A DNA stretch of 64,000 nucleotides from Paraescarpia echinospica (Eukaryota; Annelida; Polychaeta; Sabellida; Siboglinidae), in NCBI GenBank assembly GCA_020002185.1, contig CM034541.1, positions 51,134,562 to 51,198,561 of the forward strand, given 5' to 3'. The notes under the pieces are model-generated. The model worked only from the letters and a program-made list of their open reading frames with translations, did no database searches and was not told the DNA's origin. Within the stretch, counting starts at the first letter, position 1. Every line of letters begins with the position of its first letter. The position numbers and the translations under genes are program-made. Shown here piece by piece: positions 1-13,100 of this stretch.

Positions 1-1486
1 CAATTTCAAATTTCACAATTTCACAATCATTCATACAATTGGAGCTCTTATACTGTCATTTGTGGTGTGGAGAAGTGGATAGAGTTTCGGGGATGCATAG
101 CCTATCAGAGATGTTACCAGGGCAGACAGGTTGCAAAACAGCCTTACGGGACAGGACACGTTCAATGGTGAATCCACCACAGATGTCATCCGAAACAGAA
201 GACTCCTGTGGTTTGGGCAGGTTTCCCGTCTGCTGCAGAAGGCTGAGTACACCGTAGATAGAGCAGAATTGAGCATGATAAGACTATGGAGGACAGTGGG
301 GGTGGGGGTGTCAATTTAGTGCATCTTTAAGTCAAGTAAATCACACAATCATAAAGTCAACTTTCTTGCCATGAATCTGTACACAAAATCCTGGAATATC
401 CTAAAAAATCGATCCGTTTTCTCGATCACATTTAGTACACTTGTACTTGGTTGTCGTGAAGTAGAATACGTAAGAGAAGCCTGCAGTACTCACAGTACTG
501 GTACTCCGTGTTCTTGCTGTCAGATGCTATGTTTTTCTGCAGTATGTGCTGCAAACAAGCATGCGGACATCATCAAGTTTGCAAAGTAAAAAAGTTATGC
601 TTTTAATAATGGCTCAAACCCCTCCACCAATATGTGCTGTGGGAGTTGTGATTTTTATGCCCCAAAATGGCTATTAGCATCAATTTGCATTTACCTGATT
701 CAATCGCAAGGTGGCAGCACTGTAGCCATTTATTTTCCCTGCCATATGTGAAGACCAAACTACACACCGCCCCCTCCCCAAGTAATGGGGAGGGGGGGTT
801 AACATTTTGTGGGGCTCACCTTTACAACACAAAATAAAAAACTGAACTGCAACAGTAAAAACAATATTTATGGACATATGAATCTCTGTTTACAACATGT
901 TTATAAACCAAAATGGTTAAATACTATGAAACTATCATCATAATAGACATAATATTTTAAAAAATACTAATTAAAATTTAAGACACTGCCCACAATAAAA
1001 AATAAACTATTACAATGCACTGTTGGGATATTATTCCTAATCATTAAATGTTTTACAGCACTTTATTTACTGTTAAAGTTAAAAGGAATTAGCGACTTGT
1101 GACATCTCACATAGACAAGTATCTAACAGTAATTGACTTAACACGTACGTGTCATACTCCCAGGGATTCATTTACGATCCCTCAGAAGAAATGTAATGTC
1201 TTTTTTTAAATTCCACATTGGTTAAGGGTTCTCGTCAGTTTTAGGGTTCACTCCAGACATTAGATGAATGCTAAACATTTTGTTCACAAGATCAAGCATG
1301 TTTTCTGAAACTGTTCCAAGCTACGTAAATGGTCCACTGATCAGTTGTAGACATCTTATATAACTTCCGTTGCGAAAAACTGTTCATATCTTCCATCAAA
1401 ACAAACATCATGTACGAATACATCGGGAAATGTAAACAACGTCTGTTTATATAGTTCCATCCAGAGAGATAGTAAAGTATAATTAC
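1..1486. other. VPS13 intron or left edge, no exon recognised
   Basis: Mostly AT-rich intronic sequence. The expected next VPS13 block (family FxxPISAxAKLxMN) was not found on the minus strand. The only structured part is a possible LINE tail near 100-320. Confidence 0.6.
100..320 (+). mobile_element. Possible non-LTR retrotransposon C-terminal remnant
   Basis: A plus-strand frame reads TGQDTFNGESTTDVIRNRRL followed by LWFGQVSRLL. This resembles the conserved RRRLRWFGHVxR tail of LINE reverse-transcriptase polyproteins, with the usual His replaced by Gln. It is short and degenerate, so the call is tentative. Confidence 0.4.
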
Positions 1487-1567
1487 CTGTCTCTGCTCGC
1501 GAGGCAGATTCACATACATGTCACTTAGACTGTTCCAGTAGAGACCAAGACTATTCAACTTGATCGA
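1487..1567 (-). CDS. VPS13: VPS13 exon 8 (last in window)
   Basis: Twenty-seven codons starting [18 protein letters not shown] and ending in REQRQ, with a TTTCAG acceptor and a GTAATT donor. It corresponds to the family IRLDxLxxYWN block. The next exon is not found between here and position 1. Confidence 0.92.
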
Positions 1568-4160
1568 CTGAAACACACGTCGTAATAACTCAAGTTTCGA
1601 ACACAAGTAGTAGTCCCGCCTGTGAGTCACACTCACACTCAAATCAAACTGCAGTGTAGACGAATTTGTACACGTAATCTACACTTCTCTTTAACTGCAT
1701 TTTACAAATATGGCATCTCTGCTGCTCACAAAGTCCAAAAACATGATGTTTATTACGGTTGTAACGATTAACTGATGTATTGCGATACACAGCCTAAGAA
1801 ATATAAATACGTGACACAGCGTATCGATACACCGCCCAAATATTTAAAATTGACATTCTGATTCACATTGGGTAAACAAATTAGATTGTTTCTATGAGAT
1901 TTTGTCATTTTTAATTTGACAATAAAACCAGCTAGGTACTAACAAACATTTGGTGCCATGGAAGGAACAAAAGCTGCTGCAATTCAAAGATACATTTAGA
2001 TTACGATTGTTTCTGTTTGTTCAGTAATAATACCAGTATTCCAGACATTTCACAAAGTGGTCACATTTTAAAGATGATCATAGTGGCAAGTGTTATTAGA
2101 TGGGTTCAAATGTATACACATCTCCTCCAGTCCTGATGTTTCAGCCATCCCTCCCACCTACCTTAAAGATGACTGTCACTGCCTCCTTTATCACTGTCGG
2201 CTGCCAATTCTCATCAGTGGTCTGAAAGAACAACAATCATTTCATTAAGATCATAGTTACGTCGCTCACTTGTAGACAAAATACAGGGTCCAGAAAAGTA
2301 ATCACGCATGTGCAAGTCATGCGGGAACAAGTCGAAATATATGTGAAAAGTTGGGTGTGGTTTAAAATGAAGTTGCTGCTGTAAATACAGTAAAGTAGAA
2401 GTTTGTATAATATGGATTTTATTACTGATGAACATTCTTCAAAATAATTATGAAATTTAATGCGAAATAATTATTTTAGCCCACCATAAGTGCATGCATG
2501 CATGAGCGCGTGTGCATGTGTGTGTGTGTGTGCATGCATGCACATGGGTGTGGGTGTGTGTCGGTGTGTGCTTGTGTATGTGCTTGTGTGAGTGCATGTG
2601 TGCATCGGTGTGCGTGCATGTGTGTACAGACGCGCATGTGTGCATGTTTGTGTGTGTGCGTGCGTGCTTGTCTGTGTGCGTGCACATGTGTGCATGTTTG
2701 TGTACATGTTTGTGTGCATGCATGCATGCGCAGTTTTTTGCGCACATGCATGTGTTTGCCTTCTTCAAAACTGTGCCCTTTCTTCATCACAGAAAGTACC
2801 CCTTTGGGACTTTGCCCGCCCTAACCCCCCACCCACCCCGCATGGACATTCAATAAAGCGGCGTGACTGACCTGGAAGCGTAGTTCCTTGAGAGTGACGC
2901 CGACAGAGAAGGGCTGACTGGGGTTGGTGAAGGCGTCCTCATAGCGCATATGGATGTCTGTGATGTGCACCTGCAGGTTCTTGATCACATTCGCTGCGAG
3001 CTTCTCAACGAACGAGTCAGATCCCGCCGTCACATCGGCTATCAAACACATTTGATTCAGTGTCTTCTGATCACAACTACTAAGTTAACGTACTTCTACA
3101 GTTCGGCTACCATAAGTAGCCTTTTCATGGAACTGATTTTTTAGATGTCATCTCTTTGCCTCCTCACCAGATGGTGTGACAAACAGACTATTTGCATGAG
3201 TTTCATTACTGCCAAACTAATGAGCTCCTACATAAGACACAGATAAAGAGTGCGCCCCCTACCGGCCATCTTCCTGTTCTTCTCTTGTTCCATGATGCGA
3301 GTGAGTTGTGACTGTTTCGCGTCCCACTCTGCCTTGCTCTCCTTCTCAGCATCGTATTTGATTCCTGCACACGGACAACTCACCATTACAATATGCCCAG
3401 TCACCATAGTTCTCATTACAGGGTGGCTCATCAGTACATAAAGTCAAAAAACATATTTATTAGGGTAGTAATAATTAACTGATATATTGATAATGACATC
3501 AGATAATTTTTAATTAGATTTTCTTCAAATTTACTCAGCACATGAAATACCTTGTGTGGAAAATTTGTGAAAATGTCATCGCTCATTTTTCAGAAATATC
3601 CTCCCAAACCAAATATTTCTCACCCCTACAGTGAAAGGAATGCATTACCTAGGTTGGGCACAGCTATCATGTACAGCCCCTCTAGGGTGGCGACAGTCGG
3701 TTCTGTGTAGAGATTCTTCCAAGGAATGTGTAGCGTCAGTTTTCCTGAAATCAGTCAATCACTACATATCACCACAAATGCAAGTCTTATTCATTTATTA
3801 CATTTTTACCTGCATTCTTTAATATAATGGTCACGTAAGAATCCTCGTGTTTCCCTGTTTTTTACTTACTTACTTAAGACCTTTCAAAAGCAATACTTTT
3901 AAAAACAGTTGTTACGAAATCAAATTTGTTAAAATACTGAGTTTTACTTGGTGATCAAAGGATTTAATTAAAAAAGCTTATCGTTCTGCAATATGCAACC
4001 CACTAGATTAGTGAAATAAAATGTAAGATATTTTTAATGCGTTTCTAAAAAAAAACAATATTTATAACCCATTCAACGCCACCTATTCAAGTGACGTTTA
4101 ACGACTTCTTAAGACTGCACCCTGTATAATTTAAAATAATAATAATACATACTAAAATCA

Positions 4161-4193
<33 letters not shown>

Positions 4194-7100
4194 AAACAAG
4201 AAATGTTATACAACCGGTCTGTAAAAACATATCTGCCATAACCAATCATAAAGTAAAGCACCTACAACTAAGTGACAGCTGTGCAATGGTACGCAACAAA
4301 AGAGGAAGTGTAGAAATGACGTGGGTGTTTCTCAGCAGTCACGAGTGTCAGCCCAAACATGCAGTATAGAAGGCAGTGTTAATGGGAACACAGATTCTTC
4401 CAATGTACCACTGGTTGCAAAGGAAGGCTTGATTCATGCAAGCAATTTTTCCTACACAGATGGAAATGTTTAACTGAAAATAGGTCTGCTGCACATCCAG
4501 TATACTAATAAAAAGAAGCTTACACCGAACCCATGAAACAAGGCAACAACATTAGAGCAGTAACTGTCACCTTTACAGTATTCTGATCCTAGACACATTC
4601 CAACGGACTGTTTAATTTCTGCTGCTGTCAATTATGGCAACAGTAAAGTGAAGAAACCACTGAGGCATCCTCGGGTCATTCTATTCACCTACTACCTTTC
4701 TCTGACAAGTAGAAAACATCACAAACACATAACAAACCCTGAATAACTACCGTTGTGTTGTTTAATACATTGCCAATTGGTAGATGAGAGGCCAACAGTC
4801 CAGGGAAGTTAATGAACACAGACAGGGGCAGGTTGACCTCGGCACCTGGGAGGTGATACAACCATACTGCCCCCAAAGTTAGCACATTAATATGTTACAC
4901 TGAAATACAAGCGTGATTGAAGGTGTAATGGCATTCCTGTCTAGCTGATAAGCTATATTTTGGCACCAAGTCATGAGATATAATCATAATGGCAGTCCAC
5001 ATGACCCCCCCCCAAGCAGTGCTTAGTTGTACAGCTACTGTAATACAAAAGCAGGAGTGACTCAAGTGTATATTATGCAGTCAAGCGTGAAAGTGAAAGT
5101 TGTGCTATTAAGTGTGACGATAAAACTGAAATTGAGCAGGAAAAAAAACGTGCTACTTACCTAAGTTGCCATAGCAAACTTTTACTGGTAGATCTAGATC
5201 ATCCTGCCAACAAATGCAAACATTCAGAACATGTTCAAAAATGGTACAAGACAACGTACTCTGCCTTTCCCATTTAAAGGAGACGAACCTCAAATAACAG
5301 TTCCACTTCTACTCTTCCTCCCTGTTCCCCATGCAGGCCGCAGTGTAAGCACATTTACCTAGATTTGGGGAAACATCCATAACTGTCCGTACAATCTAAA
5401 CTTGGCATTATGCTATGGCTAAATAAGCCAGTCAAACATGATACCGAGTATCTACAATACTGAAGTATGCATGTAGCAAAACCGAAAGGATTTTGAGATC
5501 TCACGTCAACAATACCTTAACAAAGAAATTCTAAGTGCTCAGGTTTATCAAGACGGAAATCTTGTGTTGGATACCAATGTTTGTATCACAGTAGTCACTA
5601 AGGGATCATCTCAGAATGCCGATCTCTGATATCAGACAAACTTATTTTCATCTGGCCTCAGCCCCCCACCCCCCCAGACGAAAGTTTGTAAACACTGATA
5701 TGAAGATATTAATATATATTAACAGTATCAGCCAGAAGTATAAAATATCGATGTCTGACACCAAACAAAACTACCCCTGACCCTCCCTCCCCCAAACAAA
5801 AGTAATTTTGTCTGACATTGATGTTCTGAGATGATGCCTAAGTAGTGTTGACAATGATCTGTTGCTAGCTTACACTCCATGGAGCAGCAAACCAGTGGCA
5901 GTATTTACCACAATTACAGTTATTTAGTCTTTAATTACACAATTTAAGGCCAAGACTCGACGAGCACTGGAGCAGCCTGGGATATGGGCACCAACAAAGG
6001 CCAATGGCCTAAATCAGCCCATTAACCTGTAAGTGTTATTTCTGCTATCATCTATTTTGGCATTGCATGCAGCAGATGAGCTGAATTTCCCAATAAATCG
6101 AACTCCACGGTGATACCCCCTGGACAATGGTTGACCACTCAATTTGTCCACTAAAACAGTAAATAACTCTTATTATAAAGCATTGTAGCCGTTTGAAATA
6201 CATCACCAATCGGTAGATCTGAGGCCAATGGCCCATGAATGCAAATGGATATAGAAAAAGGTGAGTGGAACTCGGCAGAGGTGATGCATTTACAGTGCCT
6301 TAAAGACAAAGCTAATGAACCTTTTTTATTCCTAATCTGAATGAAATGTACTCTAAAAATATTGTCCTGATATTCAACTAATTTTATAACTCCCTCTGCC
6401 CTGTTCAAGGCCTCTTTTGGTCGCGCTTTTCTGCACATTTTCTGCACAGTTTGTTGCGACACCTAGCACTTGTAGGATTTAGCACGATGCGCGCGGGTTG
6501 GTGTTTCAAGTCGTACCTAAAATTGCAATCGCGGAATTTAATATTATTTTATCACTGTAAAGATATTAGTCTTACCTATAAATGTGTCGCTGGATGCCTG
6601 CAGGAATTTTGTTTACTTTCTGAATTATTGCGAATACTCAAAGTTGAAATGGGATTTAATATTTGTTGATATCACAGTAAATATAATAATTGACCTACAA
6701 ATATGTCACTGGATGTACCTATGATTTATTTTTAGTTTTGAGTTATTGCCATTTGAACATCGTGAATGCTTAGCAGATATAATGCAAGATTGACCATTCG
6801 CGATGTTCAAATGGCAATAACTCAAAAAGTTAACACAATTCCTGTGAACATCCAGCAACAAACTTGTAGATAAGATTATTATCTTTACAGTTATATCAAA
6901 AAATAGTAAATTCCGCGATTGCAATTTCATGTAGTCCGAAACAAAAAGCCACACTGCCGCTCGCCTTGCTAAAGGATAGGGCGCACTCTGCTGTGACGAT
7001 GTCAGCAACATCTGATGGGCTGGTAGTTTTGTAACACGCAAATGATCACATTTAAACAGGCTTAGTGACATGAGTTCACAATGAACAGGCTTTATATTTG

Positions 7101-10100
7101 GCACATTACTTGACAAGAGTATTAAGTTTATGTATACAAAGTTTCAAAGATATTTTTAATTTCATTTCACTTAGTCTTTATCATGTAGACTGAGGAACTG
7201 TAAGAACGACAAGAGAGCTAGACACTGAGATTACAAGACGATGCCTGGACCTGTTCATATTGCCAATTGAAGAGTTATCTGGCCCTACTGTTGATCAGTC
7301 ATCATCACTTGGCAGTTAGATTTGTTATTTGTTTATTCCAGCTTTATTTTGGTAGTATTATCACGCTGCCTGCAGCTAAGCACAGATTTGTGAAATAGTT
7401 TGCCATCTTCCGAGTGTTGGCTTTATGTTTTACTGGTTAGAACTAACATATATGGCTACATTCTACATTTTTATAAATATACATTTGTCAGGGAGACCGT
7501 CACTAAGACCGGACTGGTCGCTATTGTGAGGCCACCCTTCATCTACACTGATCAAGGTGATGAGCAATACTGGAGTCACCCAAATGACATCAGTATCAAC
7601 ATATATGAAGATGCTATGTGTCAGAACAACACAAGACTAGGGACATATTGATTGTCACAAGACTAGGGACATATTGATTGTCACAAGACTAGGGACATAT
7701 TGATTGTCACAAGACTAGGGACATATTGATTGTCACAAGACTAGGGACATATTGATTGTCACAAGACTAGGGACATATTGATTGTCACAAGACTAGGGAC
7801 ATATTGATTGTCACAAGACTAGGGACATATTGATTGTCACAAGACTAGGGACATATTGATTGTCACAAGACTAGGGACATATTGATTGTCATAAGACTGG
7901 TTCAACCACCTGCACACTACTAAATATCCACTACTTGTTCTTCGCACGTGCACTGAACTGGTGATCTGCTGTTCACGTGTCATTTGACAAATATCTCACA
8001 ATGCGAAAAACTAGTTCAAAATGTACTGATCTTAAGGAATTTCTCCTATGCCCATGAGCCTGTAAGATTTAAATGTTGTGGGTAAAACATTGAGTTGGCA
8101 CCTAGCAGTGTATTTGTATTTACTGATGATGTTACAAACATTTACCAAGTTTTTCAAACATCATAAGCAATAATTAATTACAGTCTTCTTCATGAAATCT
8201 GTGATGTACATTACCTGGAATACAATAACTATGCATTAAGACACCTTCCTTTTTCAGATATCATACGCAATAATTAATTACATAAAATGTTATTCACGTA
8301 ATCTGTAAAAAAAAACATCATGGCACAAATAGGCTGCCACCTTCCTGACAAATTGCTCAATTTCAGAAGATATTGGATGAATTAATGAATCACGAGACAT
8401 CCATGACTAGGGGCTGACTTCTGTTTAACAGGCCTGTCACATGCCAATAATTTCCCAGGCCATGTCCATGAGACCCAGCCTGTGAGTCAGACAGGGACGA
8501 TTACTCTTCAGAATACATAACAACTGGTGGAATGACCTGTCACCAGAGAGACTTCTAATGCAAAGAACATAGACCTATTTAAGTGAAGAATGCTCAAATC
8601 GCCATTCTGAACAACATTTTTGGATGCGCCATGGGTATAAGTAACACTGGACATCAGGAACATTTTAATTAGATCATGTTCCTTATGAAAATGAACAGTA
8701 GAACCTTGCTTTATGGTCACCTTGGTAATTCAGCCACCTTGCAATAATAATAAATTCAGTCACAAATGATTTCCAACTACACGTAAAGTGTAGGATATTA
8801 GTCCCGCTAATACGGTTACCTTGTTATTCAGGTCACTTTTGTCCAGTCCCAATGGTGACCTTAATAGGGAGGTTCCACATATTTATATTACTCATCCTCA
8901 GCCTCTGTAATCAGGGTTCGGTATGGGAAACACTGGCATGTACTTCCTCCCTTTGACATCTCCCCCTCTCTTTGATATCTCCCCCTCCCTTTGACATCTC
9001 CCCCTCCTTTTGACATCTCCCCCTCCCTTTGACATCTCCCCCTCCCTTTGACATCTCCCCCTCCCTTTGACACCTCCCCCTCCCTTTGACATATCCCCCT
9101 CCCTTTGATATCCCCATCCCTTTGACATCTCCCCATCCCTTTGACATCTCCCCCTCCCTTTGACATCTCCCAATCCCTTTGACATCTCCCCATCCCTTTG
9201 ACATCTCCCCCTCCCTTTGATATCTCCCCCTCCCTTTGATATCATCCGATCCCTTTGACATCTCCCCCTCCCTCTGACATCTCCCCCTCCCTTTGACATC
9301 TCCCCATCCCTTTGACATCTCCCCATCCCTATCCATACCCACATTCCTTCTGACCACCCAGCCAAGAGCTGGCAAAAATAGATTCAAACTGCATGTGTGG
9401 CTTACACCCACTGTGCCACTGTGGCGACCTCTGAAGAGTGGCTCACCAGCAGCTGCTAACACGCGTTAAGTCAGTAACTCCAAATAACTCTCTTTGTGTT
9501 TTTAATAAATTGCCAGTGAGTAGATCAGAATGGTGAAATGAGGCGAATGAAGACAGAAAGAGGTGAGTGGTCCTCGGCGGTGGGGAGGAGATGTAACTAG
9601 ACTGCCCCCAAAGCTGGCATATTGATTTATGTAATTGATACAAGAAGCTATCAGTGTTAGTTTTGTAATACGCTGTAGGGACCTTGTGGCATCTCGGCAC
9701 TTTGTCTTGTCTTTGTCCAACTGATCTGTGCCTTCAAGCAGGGATAGTGGTCAAATGTATTGATCGCCTGCTTTCACTGCAAGTGGTCAATTGCATGGAC
9801 CGCACGGATAACAATGTAGACACTGTACTTTCCTTGCAGGCTAGCGTGGTTACTAATGATGAGGCCCATTTGTAACACACACATATTTACATGGCCAGAT
9901 GTGCATTCCCAAAGCAGACAGTTTCTATAAAACAGGCTGCATAAATAAATATAATATATGAAATACAGGTAGAACAATTATGTTCATTAAATGTATATAA
10001 TAACCATATATGGATGCCTGTGGCACATGCACACATGCACACATGCATGCATGCAACATCACATACGCCAAACAAAGAAAACAATTACACACAATCAAAT

Positions 10101-13100
10101 AAATATAAATAAGTTTACATAAAAACTATTTACAATAACAAACATAAATCGCTCCCCATTATACAAGTAGATATAAAACAGATTCTAACTTCATGTTTTA
10201 CGCATGTTTCTTCAAAAATCTAAAAATTGTTATTTACTTATTCACGACTTCCCGGATAAATAAATATTGTGCTGACAGCCTGATGAGGTAACAGTGTTAT
10301 CTGGTTATCGCTAGTTTAAGTATGAAAAATAAATGTCATGTGTTATGTAAACGAGCTGATGACCAAAGAAGGCAAATAAACATCAGGGAGGTAGATGGGA
10401 ACCTCCCACAGAGGGAAGAATGTGGGCTAGCACCCAGAATGGGGAAGAAAGGCAATATCAGTTTCCATGTGAGATGCCTCTATACATTAGCAGTACATCT
10501 GCTCCAAGACAGCAGGATAAAGTGCTAGTCCCTTCTCTGATACCTACACACAGAGACACAGGTACAGGAAAGTATGTCTGAGAATTGGTTAAATACCTGT
10601 AATGTTGCAAGTTACACAACTCTGTGAATTGTGCATCTTTGGTACACAGTTTTGACATCTGCACTGCATAGTTTTGGTATCAGTGTGTCTATAGTACATA
10701 ATAGTCGGGGAGTTGGCACTATTAAACTGGTCCGAACCTTGTTTTTAATATACTGTATTCTAACAGTATTTTGTCTGCTGATTTCAAATATGTCTGCAGC
10801 AAATGCACGACAACTTGAGCATTTTGTAAAATTTGCATTTTAAATATGCTATGTACAAATAAGTAAAGTTGCCCAGCAGGAGGTCATCGCTAGGAGGTCA
10901 TTGGCACAGTCGAAAATACGAAGTGAAAATAGCTTTTTTGGAAACACAGTTGTTTTACCATAGCTCCACAGAATTGCATGCAATAAAATATATTCCAACG
11001 TAAACATATCCATGTACTTTTGAGAACACACAATGATGTAAATCTTAGTCAAAATAATTCGTCTTTCAGTTGAATGTATTCAACTGACTTCGCAATCGTT
11101 TGCAACCGTGCGATTATTGAACGGACGTGACTCGAGAATTCGCGGCGTACGACGGCAATCGTCAATTGCCCGGCATCATCACTCGTGCTGCCAAGATACA
11201 ACGTTCTAATTGTGTTCTAAGCTCGGCGTGTTGACTTCAACAAACATTCGTATATATTCGAGATGGGACTAGCCCAGTGTAAATGTATATTTTCTGATTG
11301 AACGTATCTATTATTTGCTGTATTATGATTAGTAGTTATCTGTGGTTTTGAAGTGAGGTATTATTACCCATGAAGTATTCACATATATATATGTGTGTGT
11401 GTGTGTGTGTTGTAACAGATTACTGAAATGAGAGTCCGCGAGGACTAGCTTATACTGTGTATTTATATTATGGGAGTTATTCTTAGATAACACTTGGCAC
11501 CTCTGTATGGTCATGTAGCGGTACAATCCACCTTAGAAAGGAAGTGGAATTTGATAATCGAAAGATTCAGTGTTATTGTTTATTATGTTCTATTAAGATT
11601 TGGTTACGGGATTTCTTTATTCTGTTTATTTTGTTAATCGAGATATTTACCAAAAAGGAAGATAACTTGTAATAAAGTTTATTAAATTTTCCTCGTTCTT
11701 TGTTGCTTGTTCACGATAACCGTTCTTTCTCATATGCGTTGACCTTGATATATAAGAACCCTACTAGACTGAGCCATCTAGTGTACGGAGACCTCGCTAA
11801 TCCGTGACAGAGCTCTACAAACAGTTTCAGATCGGGATGCAATATTTAACCGGTCCGAATGCTGTTTTGTGATATAAAGTTGTTTTGTTCCTGCATTCTA
11901 ACAGTATGTTACCAGCTTATTCCAAATCCAGCCGCAGCCAGACTCAAAACAGTGAGCAGTTTATAAAACAAGCTTTTAAGACTATAAGAGTGCTGCTTCT
12001 GATTCTAGCCTTTGTTTACTGCAAAAATTGGTTCAGTCCAAAATACGAAGTGAATGTAGCTTTCGTGGCAATACAGTTGTTTTGGCCAAGTTACACACTA
12101 CCATGAGTGACAATTCAATTTATTCAAACAAAAATATATAATTTAGTACTTTTGAAAAACAGAACTAAATTAATGTTATTCAGAATAACAAAAAACAGAA
12201 AGCCGACACCCTCTGAAAAAATTACATAACCAAGCGACGCAGGAGTATCGAATAAGTTTACCTACATACCGACCTCAAGATAAACTTGACTTAATCTAGT
12301 AAAACTGTCTGGAACTCATAAAACACCACAGATGACTATATTAAAAGTTTAGCAAAATTGTTAAAATGGATAAGGGTGAAATTCAAGACAAACTAAGAAA
12401 ATGTTGCAGAACGACAGACTCAATACAAATGACTGCTCCCAGTCTAAGCGGGCTGAATTTAACACATGAGTGCCCATGCTTCAATAACTCACAAAACTGA
12501 TCAAGTGACTTACTATTATTTACATAATGTCATATTTCACTAACTCCATGGCTAATATAATTAATGTTTTATGTCGCCTGACGTGGCTCGGTGGCAACAT
12601 ACTCAAAGGGAGCATTTCATGTTTTACTGGTAATTTAGATTTTTCAATTAAAAAATATTCTCATGGTGTATCGTCTGGCTGCCATCAGAATCATTCAGAA
12701 TCAATAAAAAACGAACTTTTTATTAAAAAAGCAAGGTATACCTCCGTGACTACGAGACTAATACGTTTGTCATAAATAAAAATTAATGAATCAGTCCAGG
12801 CAGTCCTATATATTTCTGTCATCAATATGTGTCAGTAAAACACACCTATACTGTAAGTGTCTGTCCTAATTTGTCATGTTATTACTACACTTTATCACCA
12901 GTGAATTAGTACTACACACCTTTTTATTCAGTGTGTGAGTACTGCACACCTATATTCAGTGTGTGAGTACTACACACCTTTGTATTAAGTGTGTGAGTAC
13001 TACACACCTTTGTATTCAGTGTGTGAGTACTACACATCTTTGTATTCAGTGTGTGAGTACTACACACATTTGTATTCAGTCAATGTGAATACTACACATC

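Noticed and set aside
2457..2870. Thr/His and Cys/Val-rich frames around 2500-2740
   Set aside because: Simple TG/CA repeat inside a VPS13 intron.
4685..4885. Minus-strand frame of 66 codons between VPS13 exons as an extra VPS13 exon
   Set aside because: It belongs to a dispersed repeat (also at 6160 and 9480), and exons 3 and 4 already join in phase without it.
6706..7116. 136-codon minus-strand frame
   Set aside because: It crosses the fold-back element and has no recognisable domain.
7631..7890. Regularly spaced direct repeats that might look like a CRISPR array
   Set aside because: The copies are contiguous 26-bp units with no unique spacers, and the genome is animal.
8888..9462. Long Gly/Lys/Arg-rich minus-strand open frames (101-183 codons)
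   Set aside because: All three frames are open across a 19-bp minisatellite without stop codons; the codon pattern is purely the repeat.
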